DNA of 64,000 bases from Chitinophagaceae bacterium DXS (GCA_030345135.1 CP128386.1:3125677-3189676); one strand, 5' to 3'. Positions 55,847 through 64,000 are shown, counted from the stretch's first letter. Notes: generated from the sequence alone by a model not told the origin. Translations and numbers: made by a program.

Positions 55847-56374
55847 ATGGAGTTACAAGAAGCTATAAGATTATTACACCAGGAGGTATATCCTTTCAAT
55901 GCACCTGAAACATGGGTTGACGCTGGATGCGGGTCCGGTTTATTCACTCTCGCATTGGCCTCATTACTTCCCAAGGGTAGTCATATTTATGCAGTTGACA
56001 AAAACAAAAGCGTTTTACAGAACATTCCTGACTCGTATAACAATGTTTCCATTCAAACAAAAGTTGCTGATTTTTCATCTGAAGGCATGCCGTTCAATAA
56101 CCTCGACGGTATGCTTATGGCCAATTCTCTACATTATATAATGGATAAAATAAGCTTTATTAAACAAACACAGCGATCATTGAAACAACGGCACAGCCTG
56201 CTGATTGTTGAATATGATACCGACACAGCTGTTTCTTCATGGGTTCCTTATCCTGTCAGTTTCGCATCGCTCGAAAAACTTTTCACCAAACTTGGCTATC
56301 AACATATCCATAAGATAACAGAGACCGCATCACGTTATAACAGAAAAGGGATATATGCGGCAATTGCCTTCTGA
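55847..56374 (+). CDS. Class I SAM-dependent methyltransferase
   Basis: 175-residue methyltransferase from ATG 55847 (MELQEAIRLLHQEV). Motif I is TWVDAGCGSGLFTLALAS with the acidic end of strand 2 in YAVDKNKSV, and a motif IV-like stretch GMLMANSLHYI follows. The substrate cannot be read. An upstream ATG at 55802 overlaps the GH76 end and would add unrelated residues. It is closely coupled to GH76, though a functional link is not obvious. Confidence 0.88.
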   Translation: MELQEAIRLLHQEVYPFNAPETWVDAGCGSGLFTLALASLLPKGSHIYAVDKNKSVLQNIPDSYNNVSIQTKVADFSSEGMPFNNLDGMLMANSLHYIMDKISFIKQTQRSLKQRHSLLIVEYDTDTAVSSWVPYPVSFASLEKLFTKLGYQHIHKITETASRYNRKGIYAAIAF

Positions 56375-56450
56375 AAGACAGTTCCGGATAGATTTCCCAA
56401 TGCTCATTACCGCTATATTCTGAATAGTAAAAGCCTCTTAATACAAGCAT

Positions 56451-56482
56451 AAAACAGCCCGGTAGAACCGGGCTGTTTTAAT
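56451..56482. terminator. Bidirectional terminator
   Basis: A 12-bp perfect stem (AAAACAGCCCGG with CCGGGCTGTTTT, loop TAGAA) lies between the convergent methyltransferase and hemerythrin-like genes. Confidence 0.88.
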
Positions 56483-57180
56483 TATCCATAAATGTCAGAG
56501 ACCACAGCTTTTCCTCTTATTGCATCCTTTAGATAACTCCACCTTTCCGCGGGCAGCTCGGACTCAGCCATCTGCAGAAATGCTTTAAATGCATGTTCCG
56601 GTGCGCTATTCCTGATCCCATTGATCCATTGTGTTAACTCTGCATCATTTATCGAACGGATTATCCATTTGCTTTGCTCAGCAAGCACAGCTGGTTCAAT
56701 GGACTGTACAAGCGCCTGGTGAATCTGGAGAATTTCAAGGTCACTATAATGCTCCCACAATACCTTGTTCAGAAGATCTTCTTCCTTATTCATATGATAA
56801 AGATTAAAAGCAATAAACTCATTGAACTCATAAAAAATCTGCGTACCGAGATCAATCATTTCTTCTTCATCATAAGTTACTTTCCAGTCAATAATGTAAT
56901 CATTGATATTTTTCGACAAGGCGTGGTCCGTAACGTGCTCACGTTCAAAATCATCAACCAGCTTTGCATTGTAACGTTGAATAGCCGGGAGAATAAAATT
57001 ATTTTCATGCTTCGCATGTTCATCAAAGTAGAACAATACACGTTCAACTTTCCTTATCGCGTTCCATCCTTGTTCACGGCTGCTGAAATCCGTCCGCTGT
57101 AATGTGTTTGCCGCATCATACAGACTTGCTCTAAGGGCTTTGTGGATCAGGTTAAAGGTGTTATACCTTGTCTGTTTCAT
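56482..57180 (-). CDS. Hemerythrin-like (HHE) domain protein
   Basis: Cytoplasmic helical protein of 232 residues. Putative di-iron ligands follow the hemerythrin order: His in LIHKALR (about 13), His and Glu in HAKHENNFI (about 55-60), His in EREHVTDH (about 80), and His and Glu in YHMNKEEDLL (about 128-132). The final 90 residues are a second helical domain. Members bind O2 or NO or handle iron under stress; none of these can be chosen here. Confidence 0.8.
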   Translation of the reverse strand: MKQTRYNTFNLIHKALRASLYDAANTLQRTDFSSREQGWNAIRKVERVLFYFDEHAKHENNFILPAIQRYNAKLVDDFEREHVTDHALSKNINDYIIDWKVTYDEEEMIDLGTQIFYEFNEFIAFNLYHMNKEEDLLNKVLWEHYSDLEILQIHQALVQSIEPAVLAEQSKWIIRSINDAELTQWINGIRNSAPEHAFKAFLQMAESELPAERWSYLKDAIRGKAVVSDIYG

Positions 57181-57606
57181 TTTTTAAGTGATTTATAGGT
57201 TATGCAATTTGAGATTTGAATTTTAAGATTTGAAATTGACAGGTGCGGGATCACCGGGAAAACTCATTCACCTCTTTGGCTGGTATTATATATTGCCTTA
57301 GGATGTGATAAAGTCTTTTAAGGATCGGGGCTTCAATTTCGAAGTGCAATGTTCCACGATTTTAACGAGACAAAAAAATTGATATTGGATGAACGGTGAA
57401 AAAAGCGGGATGGATTGGAGAATTTGAAATTTCAAATTTGAGATTTATGATAATCTAACTGCGCACGCTCAGGTCAACCTACCTGAATACGAAGCAATAT
57501 TTATATTCCACTCAAACCAACAGCAAGTACCTGAATTAAGAACGCGCTCGCACCCGAATAATTTTAAATCTCAAATTTCAATCTCTCAAATTTTATATCC
57601 TATTAA
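57181..57606. repeat. Repeat-rich region upstream of the sulfatase operon promoter
   Basis: Heptamer-type arrays of GAATTTT/GAGATTT units at 57205-57240 and 57421-57450, and the inverted form at 57560-57600, surround otherwise unique sequence. No gene is seen. Confidence 0.65.
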
Positions 57607-57638
57607 TTTGGTAGACTAATAAAATTCTACTACATTTG
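57607..57638 (+). promoter_or_regulatory. Near-consensus Bacteroidetes promoter of the sulfatase operon leader
   Basis: TTTG (57607-57610), a 20-base spacer and TACATTTG (57631-57638) match the -33/-7 consensus TTTG ... TAnnTTTG. Transcription would start near 57645, about 48 bases before the cysteine-run frame and 545 bases before SusC. Confidence 0.7.
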
Positions 57639-57692
57639 TTTTGTTGCTCATTTTAAGGGGGTAACAAATACCGGAAACTAATAGCAAAGAAA

Positions 57693-57788
57693 ATGTTCAC
57701 TGAAACACAAAGCAGACAAGTAATACTAACAAATTCCTTCTGCAAGCAGGCTTTAACTGAATGCTGTCCTTCATGTTGTTGTTGCTAA
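57693..57788 (+). CDS. 31-residue leader frame ending in a cysteine run (candidate attenuator peptide)
   Basis: The frame starts with ATG in an A-rich context (gcaaagaaaATG) and ends CCPSCCCC followed by TAA; seven of its 31 codons are Cys, six of them in the last eight. It is preceded by a near-consensus promoter and lies 400 bases before SusC of an operon with a sulfatase. Leader frames with runs of the regulated amino acid are a known design for ribosome-mediated attenuation, and polycysteine leaders are described in mycobacteria. I infer that ribosome stalling on these codons when Cys-tRNA is short controls the operon. It could instead encode a cysteine-rich peptide in its own right. Confidence 0.6.
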   Translation: MFTETQSRQVILTNSFCKQALTECCPSCCCC

Positions 57789-58029
57789 GACCAACATCGC
57801 TCTAACTGTTTGCCCGCCGCCATTTCAGCATTTTTAAAAATTATCAAACATGGTTTTACGATGTCGTTTCTAAAAAACAACATTGCCAGAAGACCTGGTT
57901 TACTGGTGATGTACTATGTCTGTGGGTTAAAAAATTGAATGGATTAAAGAAATTCTATAAAAACATAGCACCAGAATAAAAGATCTTTAGACTAGAAAAT
58001 TTGCATAAGTTCTATTTGACAGCAGCATC

Positions 58030-58068
58030 ATTTTCAATTATCAATTTTCAACTATCAATTTTCAATTA
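58030..58068. repeat. Heptamer array, CAATTTT type
   Basis: Units caattat, caatttt, caactat, caatttt, caatt precede an A run and the GC-rich hairpin of the SusC leader. Confidence 0.75.
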
Positions 58069-58107
58069 AAAAAAGTGGCCGGCAACTGCTCGCAACAGTC
58101 CCGGCCC
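58068..58107 (-). terminator. Terminator-like hairpin antisense to the third SusC leader
   Basis: Stem GGCCGG (58077-58082) with CCGGCC (58101-58106) plus ACTG/CAGT. Seven A residues precede it on the + strand, so it is a hairpin followed by seven T on the minus strand. The arrangement resembles 26500-26541, including a TCGTTTAAA-like stretch (58122-58129, tcgttaaa) downstream. A second small hairpin (CTGCG/CGCAG, 58135-58153) lies before the start codon. Confidence 0.5.
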
Positions 58108-58180
58108 GAACTAAACAAGGCTCGTTAAACAGCACTGCGACATAAAGCCGCAGGCCGTTACCATTATTTAATTACTAAAT

Positions 58181-58188
58181 CAAATGTA
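58181..58188 (-). promoter_or_regulatory. Candidate antisense -7 box at the third SusC start
   Basis: The minus strand reads TACATTTG, an exact TAnnTTTG, directly next to the SusC ATG. A TTG on the same strand lies 17 bases upstream, slightly too close for the usual spacing. An RNA starting here would end at the hairpin after about 105 bases. Confidence 0.3.
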
Positions 58189-61100
58189 ATGAAAAAACAT
58201 TTCCGCAATGGAGTGTGGTTTTTACTGCTTTTTCCTATCCTCACTTTTGCTCAGCAAACGCCTGAGCCATTAATTAACTCAACACTTACAGGAACCATTA
58301 TTGACAGCAGGGCAAAGACTCCGCTGGATGGCGCTACCGTACACATAAAAGGCACTACACATGAAGTGTTAACCGATAGCAAGGGCAAGTTTAGTTTTCG
58401 CACAGGACAAAAGCTTCCCTTTACTTTACTCATTAATTATGTTGGCTACCAGCCTTTGGAAATAATTGTCAATGATCCGGTAGTAACTATCACGTTACAG
58501 GAATCTCAAACTCAGTTAAACGAAGTAGTTGTAGTAGGTTATGGAACGCAACGGAAAAGTGACATATCCGGTTCCGTAGCAAGTGTTCCAAAAAACGTCT
58601 TATCTCAACCGACAGCATCTTTTGACAATCTTTTGCAAGGTGCAGTTTCCGGCGTTTCTGTAACGCAGAGTTCAGGACAGCCGGGAAGCACAGCTACCAT
58701 CCGGGTGCGCGGCGGCAACTCCATCAGCTTTGGTAACGACCCCTTGTATGTAATTGATGGATTTATTGTTTACAATAACAATAGCTATACAAATTCCGGT
58801 GCAACAAGCGGAGCCACTGTAAATGCGCTTTCCACCATTAACCCGTCTGACATCGAGTCTATTGAGGTATTGAAAGACGCATCTGCAACGGCTATCTATG
58901 GTTCACGTGGTGCTAATGGAGTAGTACTTATCACCACGAAGCGAGGCAAAAAAGGCCGGGATGAAATCTCCTATAGTGGTTATTATGGCGTACAGCAGGC
59001 AACTAATAAAAAGAAATTGCTGAACGCTTCGCAGTGGGCGTCATTGGTGAATGACATCAACATTAGCGATAATGTTCCGAAAACTTATACTGATTCAGCA
59101 ATCGCTGCACTTGGCGAAGGATATGACTGGCAAAGCGCCGGCTTGCGGGATGGTGCTATCCAGAATCATGAGCTTTCCTTCTCCGGCGGCGATGACAAAA
59201 CACGCTACCTTGTTTCCGGAAATTATTTCAACCAGGAAGGGATTGTGCTTAATACCGGTTTTAAAAGGTATTCCGGCAGGGTGAACTACGAGCGCAATTT
59301 ATCCGACAGGTTTAAGATCTCGGTAAACATTTTCGGCAGCAGCTCTACACAGGATGAAACTTCCAATGCTAACGGTCCTGCATTTGCGACGCTTTTACAA
59401 ACTGTTCCCCTCGTGCCGATCAAAAATGCAGATGGCAGCTACAACACAAACAATCCGTATATCAGCGTGCCCACCAATCCGCTGCAGGATATAACTGCAA
59501 CAACTAATCGCAGTTATATAACACGTACACTCGGCAACTTTTCAGCAGAGTATAAAATATTGCAGGATCTGAAATTAAAAATCAGTGCAGGCGCAGATCT
59601 TATCAATACCAAACAAAACTATTATGCGCCATCTTATACAACAGCCGGCTACACACCTCAAGGTTACGGCTCTGTAGGCAACATAAAGGCGACTACGTGG
59701 TTGAATGAAAATACGCTCACATACGATCATATTTTCGGCAACGATCATTTTTTGAATGTTATCGTTGGCTATACCACTCAGTCAGGCAACGACGAATCAT
59801 CTGTTGCATCAGCACAAAAATTCCCCAATGACCTGACTACATACAACAGCCTGGGATCTGCCAGCACGCCATTACTTGCCAGCTCGAATGCACATAGCTG
59901 GACATTAAATTCCTGGCTGGCACGAGCAAGTTATTCTTACAAGCATAAATATAATGCAACTATTTCCGCACGTGCCGACGGATCTTCTGTGTTGGGAACA
60001 AATAACAAGTGGGGCTACTTCCCTTCTATCGGTTTGTCATGGAACATATCAGAGGAAGATTTTCTAAAATCAAACAATACCATCAGCAACCTGAAACTCC
60101 GTTTATCTGCAGGACAAACGGGTAACTCAGGCGTACCTCCTTACAGCTCGTTATCAACCCTGGCCCCTGTTAACTATTATTTCGGAAATCCGCTCACACT
60201 TGTAACAGGTATCGCACCCACCCAACTGGCCAACCCGGATCTCAAATGGGAAACAACCACACAATACAACGCAGGTATTGATCTTTCCATTATCCGCAAT
60301 CGCGTAAACTTCAGTGTTGATGCTTATTACAAGAAAACAACAGACCTCTTGTTGAACGTTCCATTCCCGGTATATACGGGTTATGTCAATATAGTGAAGA
60401 ATGTCGGCAGTGTTGAAAACAAGGGCTTTGAGTTTTCTATCAATTCGGAAAACATCAAAACGCAGAACTTTGTATGGCGGTCCACATTGGTCTTTGCTAA
60501 AAACCTGAACAAGGTGCTTAGTCTTGGCCCTGGCATACTTAACTTTTTCCCGACAGCGCCCATCGGACAGCAGTCACCCGTAATTGTACAAACCGGTTTA
60601 CCCGTAGGAACATTCTGGGGATATACAACTGATGGATTACTGACAGGCGAAGACATCGCAAAGGGTACTCCGTTATTAACGGGTGTTCCTCAACAAGAGG
60701 GCGACAGGAAATATGTGCCCATCAATGGTCATACCAGTGTAACCAATGCAGATAAACACGAGCTGGGTAACGCTCAGCCTAAGTTTACTTTTGGCTTCTC
60801 AAACAACATCTCCTGGAAAAAATTTGATCTCTCATTCCTGTTGCAGGGTTCTTATGGCAACAAAATATTCAACCAGTATCAGCAGTTGCTGGAAAAACCA
60901 ACACTATCGTTAAATGCTTCAGCAACATTGCTCGACAGATGGAGCGCATCAAATCCCAACGGCACTGTGCCAAGGGCTACCAATTCTCCGGTTCCCCAGA
61001 TCATCGACCGTTATGTTGAGGATGGTTCTTATCTCCGCCTGAAAAATATTTCACTTGGTTACAGTCTGCCACAATCAGTGCTTTCGAGGATCAGGATTAA

Positions 61101-61269
61101 ACAAGTGCGGGTTTATGTATCAGCACAAAATCTTTTCACCATAACGAGTTATACAGGATTTGATCCGGAAGTTAATTTCTATGACGGCGATAACACTAAA
61201 CAGGGAATTGACATGGGCTTATATCCATCAGTTAAAAATTTTACTGCAGGACTTAATGTAACGTTCTAG
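58189..61269 (+). CDS. SusC/RagA-family TonB-dependent transporter (no STN domain)
   Basis: Outer-membrane import channel of 1026 residues. Signal peptide (about 1-21), CarboxypepD_reg-like domain (about 32-105; GTIIDSRAKTPLDGATVHIK, YVGYQPLEIIV), a TonB-box-like stretch LNEVVVVGYGTQRKSD, plug with YVIDGFIVYNNN and SATAIYGSRGANGVVLITTK, and a barrel ending FTAGLNVTF. Lacking STN and with no sigma/FecR pair nearby, it cannot use the usual signalling. Its long leader with the cysteine-run frame is the likely control point. SusD and a sulfatase follow, so sulfated molecules or sulfate esters are the inferred substrate. Confidence 0.95.
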   Translation: MKKHFRNGVWFLLLFPILTFAQQTPEPLINSTLTGTIIDSRAKTPLDGATVHIKGTTHEVLTDSKGKFSFRTGQKLPFTLLINYVGYQPLEIIVNDPVVTITLQESQTQLNEVVVVGYGTQRKSDISGSVASVPKNVLSQPTASFDNLLQGAVSGVSVTQSSGQPGSTATIRVRGGNSISFGNDPLYVIDGFIVYNNNSYTNSGATSGATVNALSTINPSDIESIEVLKDASATAIYGSRGANGVVLITTKRGKKGRDEISYSGYYGVQQATNKKKLLNASQWASLVNDINISDNVPKTYTDSAIAALGEGYDWQSAGLRDGAIQNHELSFSGGDDKTRYLVSGNYFNQEGIVLNTGFKRYSGRVNYERNLSDRFKISVNIFGSSSTQDETSNANGPAFATLLQTVPLVPIKNADGSYNTNNPYISVPTNPLQDITATTNRSYITRTLGNFSAEYKILQDLKLKISAGADLINTKQNYYAPSYTTAGYTPQGYGSVGNIKATTWLNENTLTYDHIFGNDHFLNVIVGYTTQSGNDESSVASAQKFPNDLTTYNSLGSASTPLLASSNAHSWTLNSWLARASYSYKHKYNATISARADGSSVLGTNNKWGYFPSIGLSWNISEEDFLKSNNTISNLKLRLSAGQTGNSGVPPYSSLSTLAPVNYYFGNPLTLVTGIAPTQLANPDLKWETTTQYNAGIDLSIIRNRVNFSVDAYYKKTTDLLLNVPFPVYTGYVNIVKNVGSVENKGFEFSINSENIKTQNFVWRSTLVFAKNLNKVLSLGPGILNFFPTAPIGQQSPVIVQTGLPVGTFWGYTTDGLLTGEDIAKGTPLLTGVPQQEGDRKYVPINGHTSVTNADKHELGNAQPKFTFGFSNNISWKKFDLSFLLQGSYGNKIFNQYQQLLEKPTLSLNASATLLDRWSASNPNGTVPRATNSPVPQIIDRYVEDGSYLRLKNISLGYSLPQSVLSRIRIKQVRVYVSAQNLFTITSYTGFDPEVNFYDGDNTKQGIDMGLYPSVKNFTAGLNVTF

Positions 61270-61323
61270 CGCAATCAGTTCATCATTTATATAATTTATT
61301 CAGTCATTGTAAACACAAAAACA

Positions 61324-62850
61324 ATGAAAACAATCTTCATAAAAAAATCCATCAATAAACGTAGGCTTATTACTGCGTTAATTATCACATCAATACTCGG
61401 CACTGTCACTATTCTTGAATCATGCAACAAGCTTGTTGAAGATCCCACATCTGTGGTTGTTTCAACACAATTTTACAAAACACAGTCCGACGCAATTGCT
61501 GCTGTCAATGCAGTTTACAACACATTGAATGCTTCACCGGGAGATTTCCCTATGTACGGCAGACAGTTAAACCTGCTAACAGATAACGCCAGCGATAATC
61601 ACAATTTTAGCCCGAGCAATACCAACCCGGATGTTAGAGCAATGGGAACTGTTACCTATGTATCTTCTAACGGAAGAATATTAAAGAACTGGCAACAACA
61701 TTATTTTGGCATTAACAGGGCAAACATTGCGATTGATAATATAGCACTCATCGATGCATCTCAATTCAGCAATGCCGCATTGAAAGACAGGTTGATCAAC
61801 GAAGCCAAATTCATCAGAGGATTGTTGTATTTCAACCTCGTAAGGCTGTTCGGTGACGTGCCCCTGGCACTGCACAATCCAACATCTACGGATTTGCGCA
61901 GTATCCAGGTGCCCAGAACATCAAAAGACAGCGTGTACGCCCAGATTATCCAGGATCTTAAAGATGCCACCAATTTGCCGAAATCTTATTCCGGTAGCGA
62001 TATAGGCCGGATAACCAGCGGAGCTGCACATTCGTTGCTGGCGAAAGTGTATGTAACCCGCAGGCAATGGAGCAATGCTTTAACCGAGTTACAGGCGGTA
62101 CTGAATGGGGGTTATAATTATGCGTTGATTCCAAACTTTAAAGATGTTTTTCAAAAAGCAACGAAGAATGGTGTTGAGCATATCTTCTCTGTTCAGTTTA
62201 ATGGCAATGGCGGGGAAGCGAACAGCGTTCAATATCTCAGCTCAAGCTTTACTTCTTTCAATACGGGCACTTTTCCGATTGACATCATCTCAGACAGCAG
62301 TGTTGTAAAAATATTTGCGGATGACGATACCCGTAAAGCCGTTACTTTCTATACAACACAATACAATCCTGCGAATGGCCAAACAGTTGTATTCAACAAC
62401 CCTTACACACCCTACTTGAATAAATTTGTTGATTATAGTGTAACTCCGCTTAATTCTCAAAATTTAAGCAGCATTAATTTCCCTGTGATACGTTTTGCTG
62501 AAATACTGTTATTGCAGGCTGAAGTCTTAAATGAGATCAACGGAGGCCCCACTGCTGAAGCTTACACCGCAATTAACCAGGTGCGCCACAGAGCCAATGT
62601 ACCCGAACTTACTAAAGGTTTAAACCAGGCAGCCTTCAGGGATTCTGTATTTCTCGAAAGAAGAAAGGAATTTATACAGGAAGGTCAGCGCTGGTTTGAT
62701 CTTGTAAGAAAGGGCGGAAATTCTCTTGTTGATGCGCTTCATAAGATAGCGGCCAAGTCTGCGGCAAGTCCAAAGGATACGTTGTTCCCAATTCCGCTTA
62801 CAGAAATTCAGTTAAATCCATTGTTAAAACAAAATCCCGGATGGGAATAG
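61324..62850 (+). CDS. SusD/RagB-family nutrient-binding outer-membrane lipoprotein
   Basis: Surface lipoprotein of 508 residues, partner of the SusC 54 bases upstream. The long N-terminal signal (about 10-35) ends in the lipobox-like ILESC followed by NKLVEDP. Family segments include FIRGLLYFNLVRLFGDVPL and IRFAEILLLQAEVLNE, and the C-terminal RRKEFIQEGQRWFDLVRKG; it ends LLKQNPGWE. Its stop TAG is followed within six bases by a heptamer array and a triplicated leader of the sulfatase. Confidence 0.95.
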   Translation: MKTIFIKKSINKRRLITALIITSILGTVTILESCNKLVEDPTSVVVSTQFYKTQSDAIAAVNAVYNTLNASPGDFPMYGRQLNLLTDNASDNHNFSPSNTNPDVRAMGTVTYVSSNGRILKNWQQHYFGINRANIAIDNIALIDASQFSNAALKDRLINEAKFIRGLLYFNLVRLFGDVPLALHNPTSTDLRSIQVPRTSKDSVYAQIIQDLKDATNLPKSYSGSDIGRITSGAAHSLLAKVYVTRRQWSNALTELQAVLNGGYNYALIPNFKDVFQKATKNGVEHIFSVQFNGNGGEANSVQYLSSSFTSFNTGTFPIDIISDSSVVKIFADDDTRKAVTFYTTQYNPANGQTVVFNNPYTPYLNKFVDYSVTPLNSQNLSSINFPVIRFAEILLLQAEVLNEINGGPTAEAYTAINQVRHRANVPELTKGLNQAAFRDSVFLERRKEFIQEGQRWFDLVRKGGNSLVDALHKIAAKSAASPKDTLFPIPLTEIQLNPLLKQNPGWE

Positions 62851-62855
62851 CCGGG

Positions 62856-63275
62856 GCTGTCAGCTTTCAGCTATGAGCTATGAGCTAGTGATCACTAACA
62901 CTGAAGTATTGACACAAAATGTTCACGGCTCACACCTGATACCTGACACCTGAAACCTCAATTAAATTTCACACAAATATGAAAAGGCTGTCAGCTATCA
63001 GCATTCAGCTATGAGCTATAGATTACGAACATTGAAGTATTGACACAAAATATCCACAGCTCACACCTGATACCTGACACCTGAAACCTCAATTAAATTT
63101 CACACAAATATGAAAAGGCTGTCAGCTATCAGCATTCAGCTATGAGCTATTGTCACTAACATTGAAGTATTTACACAAAATGTTCACAGCTCATACCTGA
63201 TACCTGACACCTGACACCTGACACCTGATACCTGACACCTGAAACCTCAATTAAATTCCACACAAATATGAAAAG
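62856..63275. repeat. Triplicated sulfatase start region with heptamer arrays
   Basis: Three tandem copies (62856-62986, 62987-63117, 63118-63275) each run from an AGCTATC-type array through a CACCTGA-type array to cacacaaatATGAAAAG, the sulfatase ribosome-binding region and first codons. The first two are 131 bases; the third is expanded by extra CACCTGA units. In copies 1 and 2 the ATG opens an 11-codon frame (62979-63014 and 63110-63145, MKRLSAISIQL); only copy 3 leads into the enzyme. Confidence 0.9.
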
Positions 63276-64000
63276 ATCAATAGTCACCATTGCACTAACG
63301 GGGGGCAGCTTAATGCTGTCAACGGTACAAGCACAAACCAATGGTCAGCAAACCTACCAGGGTGTTGTTGGCAAAACACTCGCCGAATCAAAAGAATGGT
63401 GGCCCGAGCCGGTGAAAGCTCCGGCAAATGCGCCCAACGTTATCTGGATCTTGCTGGATGATGTTGGTTTTGGTGCGGCCAGCACTTTTGGCGGCGTGAT
63501 CAGCACACCTACATTTGATAGCCTTGCCAATAACGGCCTGCGTTATACCAACTTTCACACGGCAGGCATTTGTGCACCTACACGCGCATCACTGTTAACA
63601 GGCCGTAATCATCACTACGTGCATGAAGGTGGTTTCTCTCACGTATTTGCGTCCGCAGGATTTCCCGGCTGGGACGGCCGTATTCCTTCTGATAAAGGAA
63701 CAGTTGCTGAGATACTCAGGGACAGAGGTTATAATACTTTCGCCGTGGGTAAGTATGGCGTTACTCCTGATGAAGAAGCAACTGATGCTGGTCCGTTTGA
63801 CAGATGGCCCTCTGGCAAAGGATTTGAACACTTCTTCGGATTTCTTGGTTCTGAAACGGACCAGTACAAACCTGATCTTGTTGAAGATAATGCACATGTA
63901 ACACCTGATGGCAGACATTTCAGCGAACAGCTTACAGACAAAGCCATCGGCTATATCTCCAAACAAAAAAAAGCGGCGCCCAACAAACCTTTCTTCCTGT
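63268..64000 (+). CDS. Sulfatase (formylglycine-dependent arylsulfatase family), 3'-truncated by the window edge
   Basis: Exported sulfate-ester hydrolase; 244 residues are visible. A signal peptide (about 1-23, ending STVQAQ) is followed by the sulfatase core: metal-binding NVIWILLDDVGFGAAS (about 52-67), and Cys102 in C-A-P-T-R-A-S-L-L-T-G-R, the C-x-P-x-R motif whose Cys becomes formylglycine. GKYGVTP and KGFEHFFGFLG match later parts of the arylsulfatase fold. The start is the third of three repeated ATGAAAAG sites. It most likely belongs to the SusC/SusD operon and releases sulfate from imported or surface-bound esters. Confidence 0.93.
   Translation, partial: MKRSIVTIALTGGSLMLSTVQAQTNGQQTYQGVVGKTLAESKEWWPEPVKAPANAPNVIWILLDDVGFGAASTFGGVISTPTFDSLANNGLRYTNFHTAGICAPTRASLLTGRNHHYVHEGGFSHVFASAGFPGWDGRIPSDKGTVAEILRDRGYNTFAVGKYGVTPDEEATDAGPFDRWPSGKGFEHFFGFLGSETDQYKPDLVEDNAHVTPDGRHFSEQLTDKAIGYISKQKKAAPNKPFFL

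Noticed and set aside
57859-57935. Second short frame (about 24 codons) after the cysteine-run frame
   Set aside because: No composition bias, no good start context; not needed to explain the leader.
63595-63966. Minus-strand frames opposite the sulfatase
   Set aside because: The plus strand shows a complete sulfatase signature across the same bases.

Overview
The window looks like a chromosome segment of a Bacteroidetes species, most likely of the Chitinophagaceae. The reasons are three SusC/SusD outer-membrane pairs, ECF sigma/FecR pairs, a type IX secretion tail, A-rich translation starts without clear Shine-Dalgarno sites, and several promoters with the Bacteroidetes -7 box TAnnTTTG. I see no tRNA, rRNA, CRISPR array, transposase or phage gene.

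Layout. 1-7634: FecR (cut by the window edge), SusC, SusD and an AraC regulator, with no degradative enzyme beside them. 7670-14386: small stress and housekeeping genes (DUF983, VOC, universal stress protein, two proteins sharing a C-terminal 'WYE' domain around a DUF892 ferritin-like gene, a zinc-less Fpg/Nei glycosylase, PEBP, small Lys-rich proteins, KTSC). 14627-21028: siderophore-type TonB receptor, D-2-hydroxyacid dehydrogenase, aldo/keto reductase, DinB-like and SRPBCC proteins. 21461-24082: secreted esterase with PKD repeats and a T9SS tail. 24712-40149: ECF sigma, FecR, SusC and SusD, then S9 peptidase, amidase, two class C-type serine hydrolases, a class A beta-lactamase-like protein and a Cys/Met gamma-lyase-type enzyme; this reads as a peptide or muropeptide utilisation locus. 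40363-43568: Ku and LigD (NHEJ). 44055-57180: a dual-esterase fusion, a DUF5009 membrane protein, an unlisted 42-residue membrane protein, a patatin operon, a ThuA/sugar-dehydrogenase/cytochrome c lipoprotein, GH76, a methyltransferase and a hemerythrin-like protein. 57600-64000: a strong promoter, a 31-codon reading frame ending in a cysteine run, SusC, SusD and a sulfatase cut by the window end.

Most notable. (1) The cysteine-run leader frame sits between a near-consensus promoter and a transporter-sulfatase operon, which suggests cysteine-responsive control of sulfur scavenging. (2) Many intergenic gaps hold degenerate arrays of 7- or 8-base units that begin at or within a few bases of a stop codon. 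They are linked to duplicated gene ends (DUF983, DinB, the sulfatase start region) and to a TfoX-like gene cut off after 24 codons. (3) All three SusC genes have a GC-rich hairpin upstream that, on the opposite strand, looks like an intrinsic terminator, suggesting antisense RNAs. (4) Two copies of a long palindromic element carry compensatory base changes.
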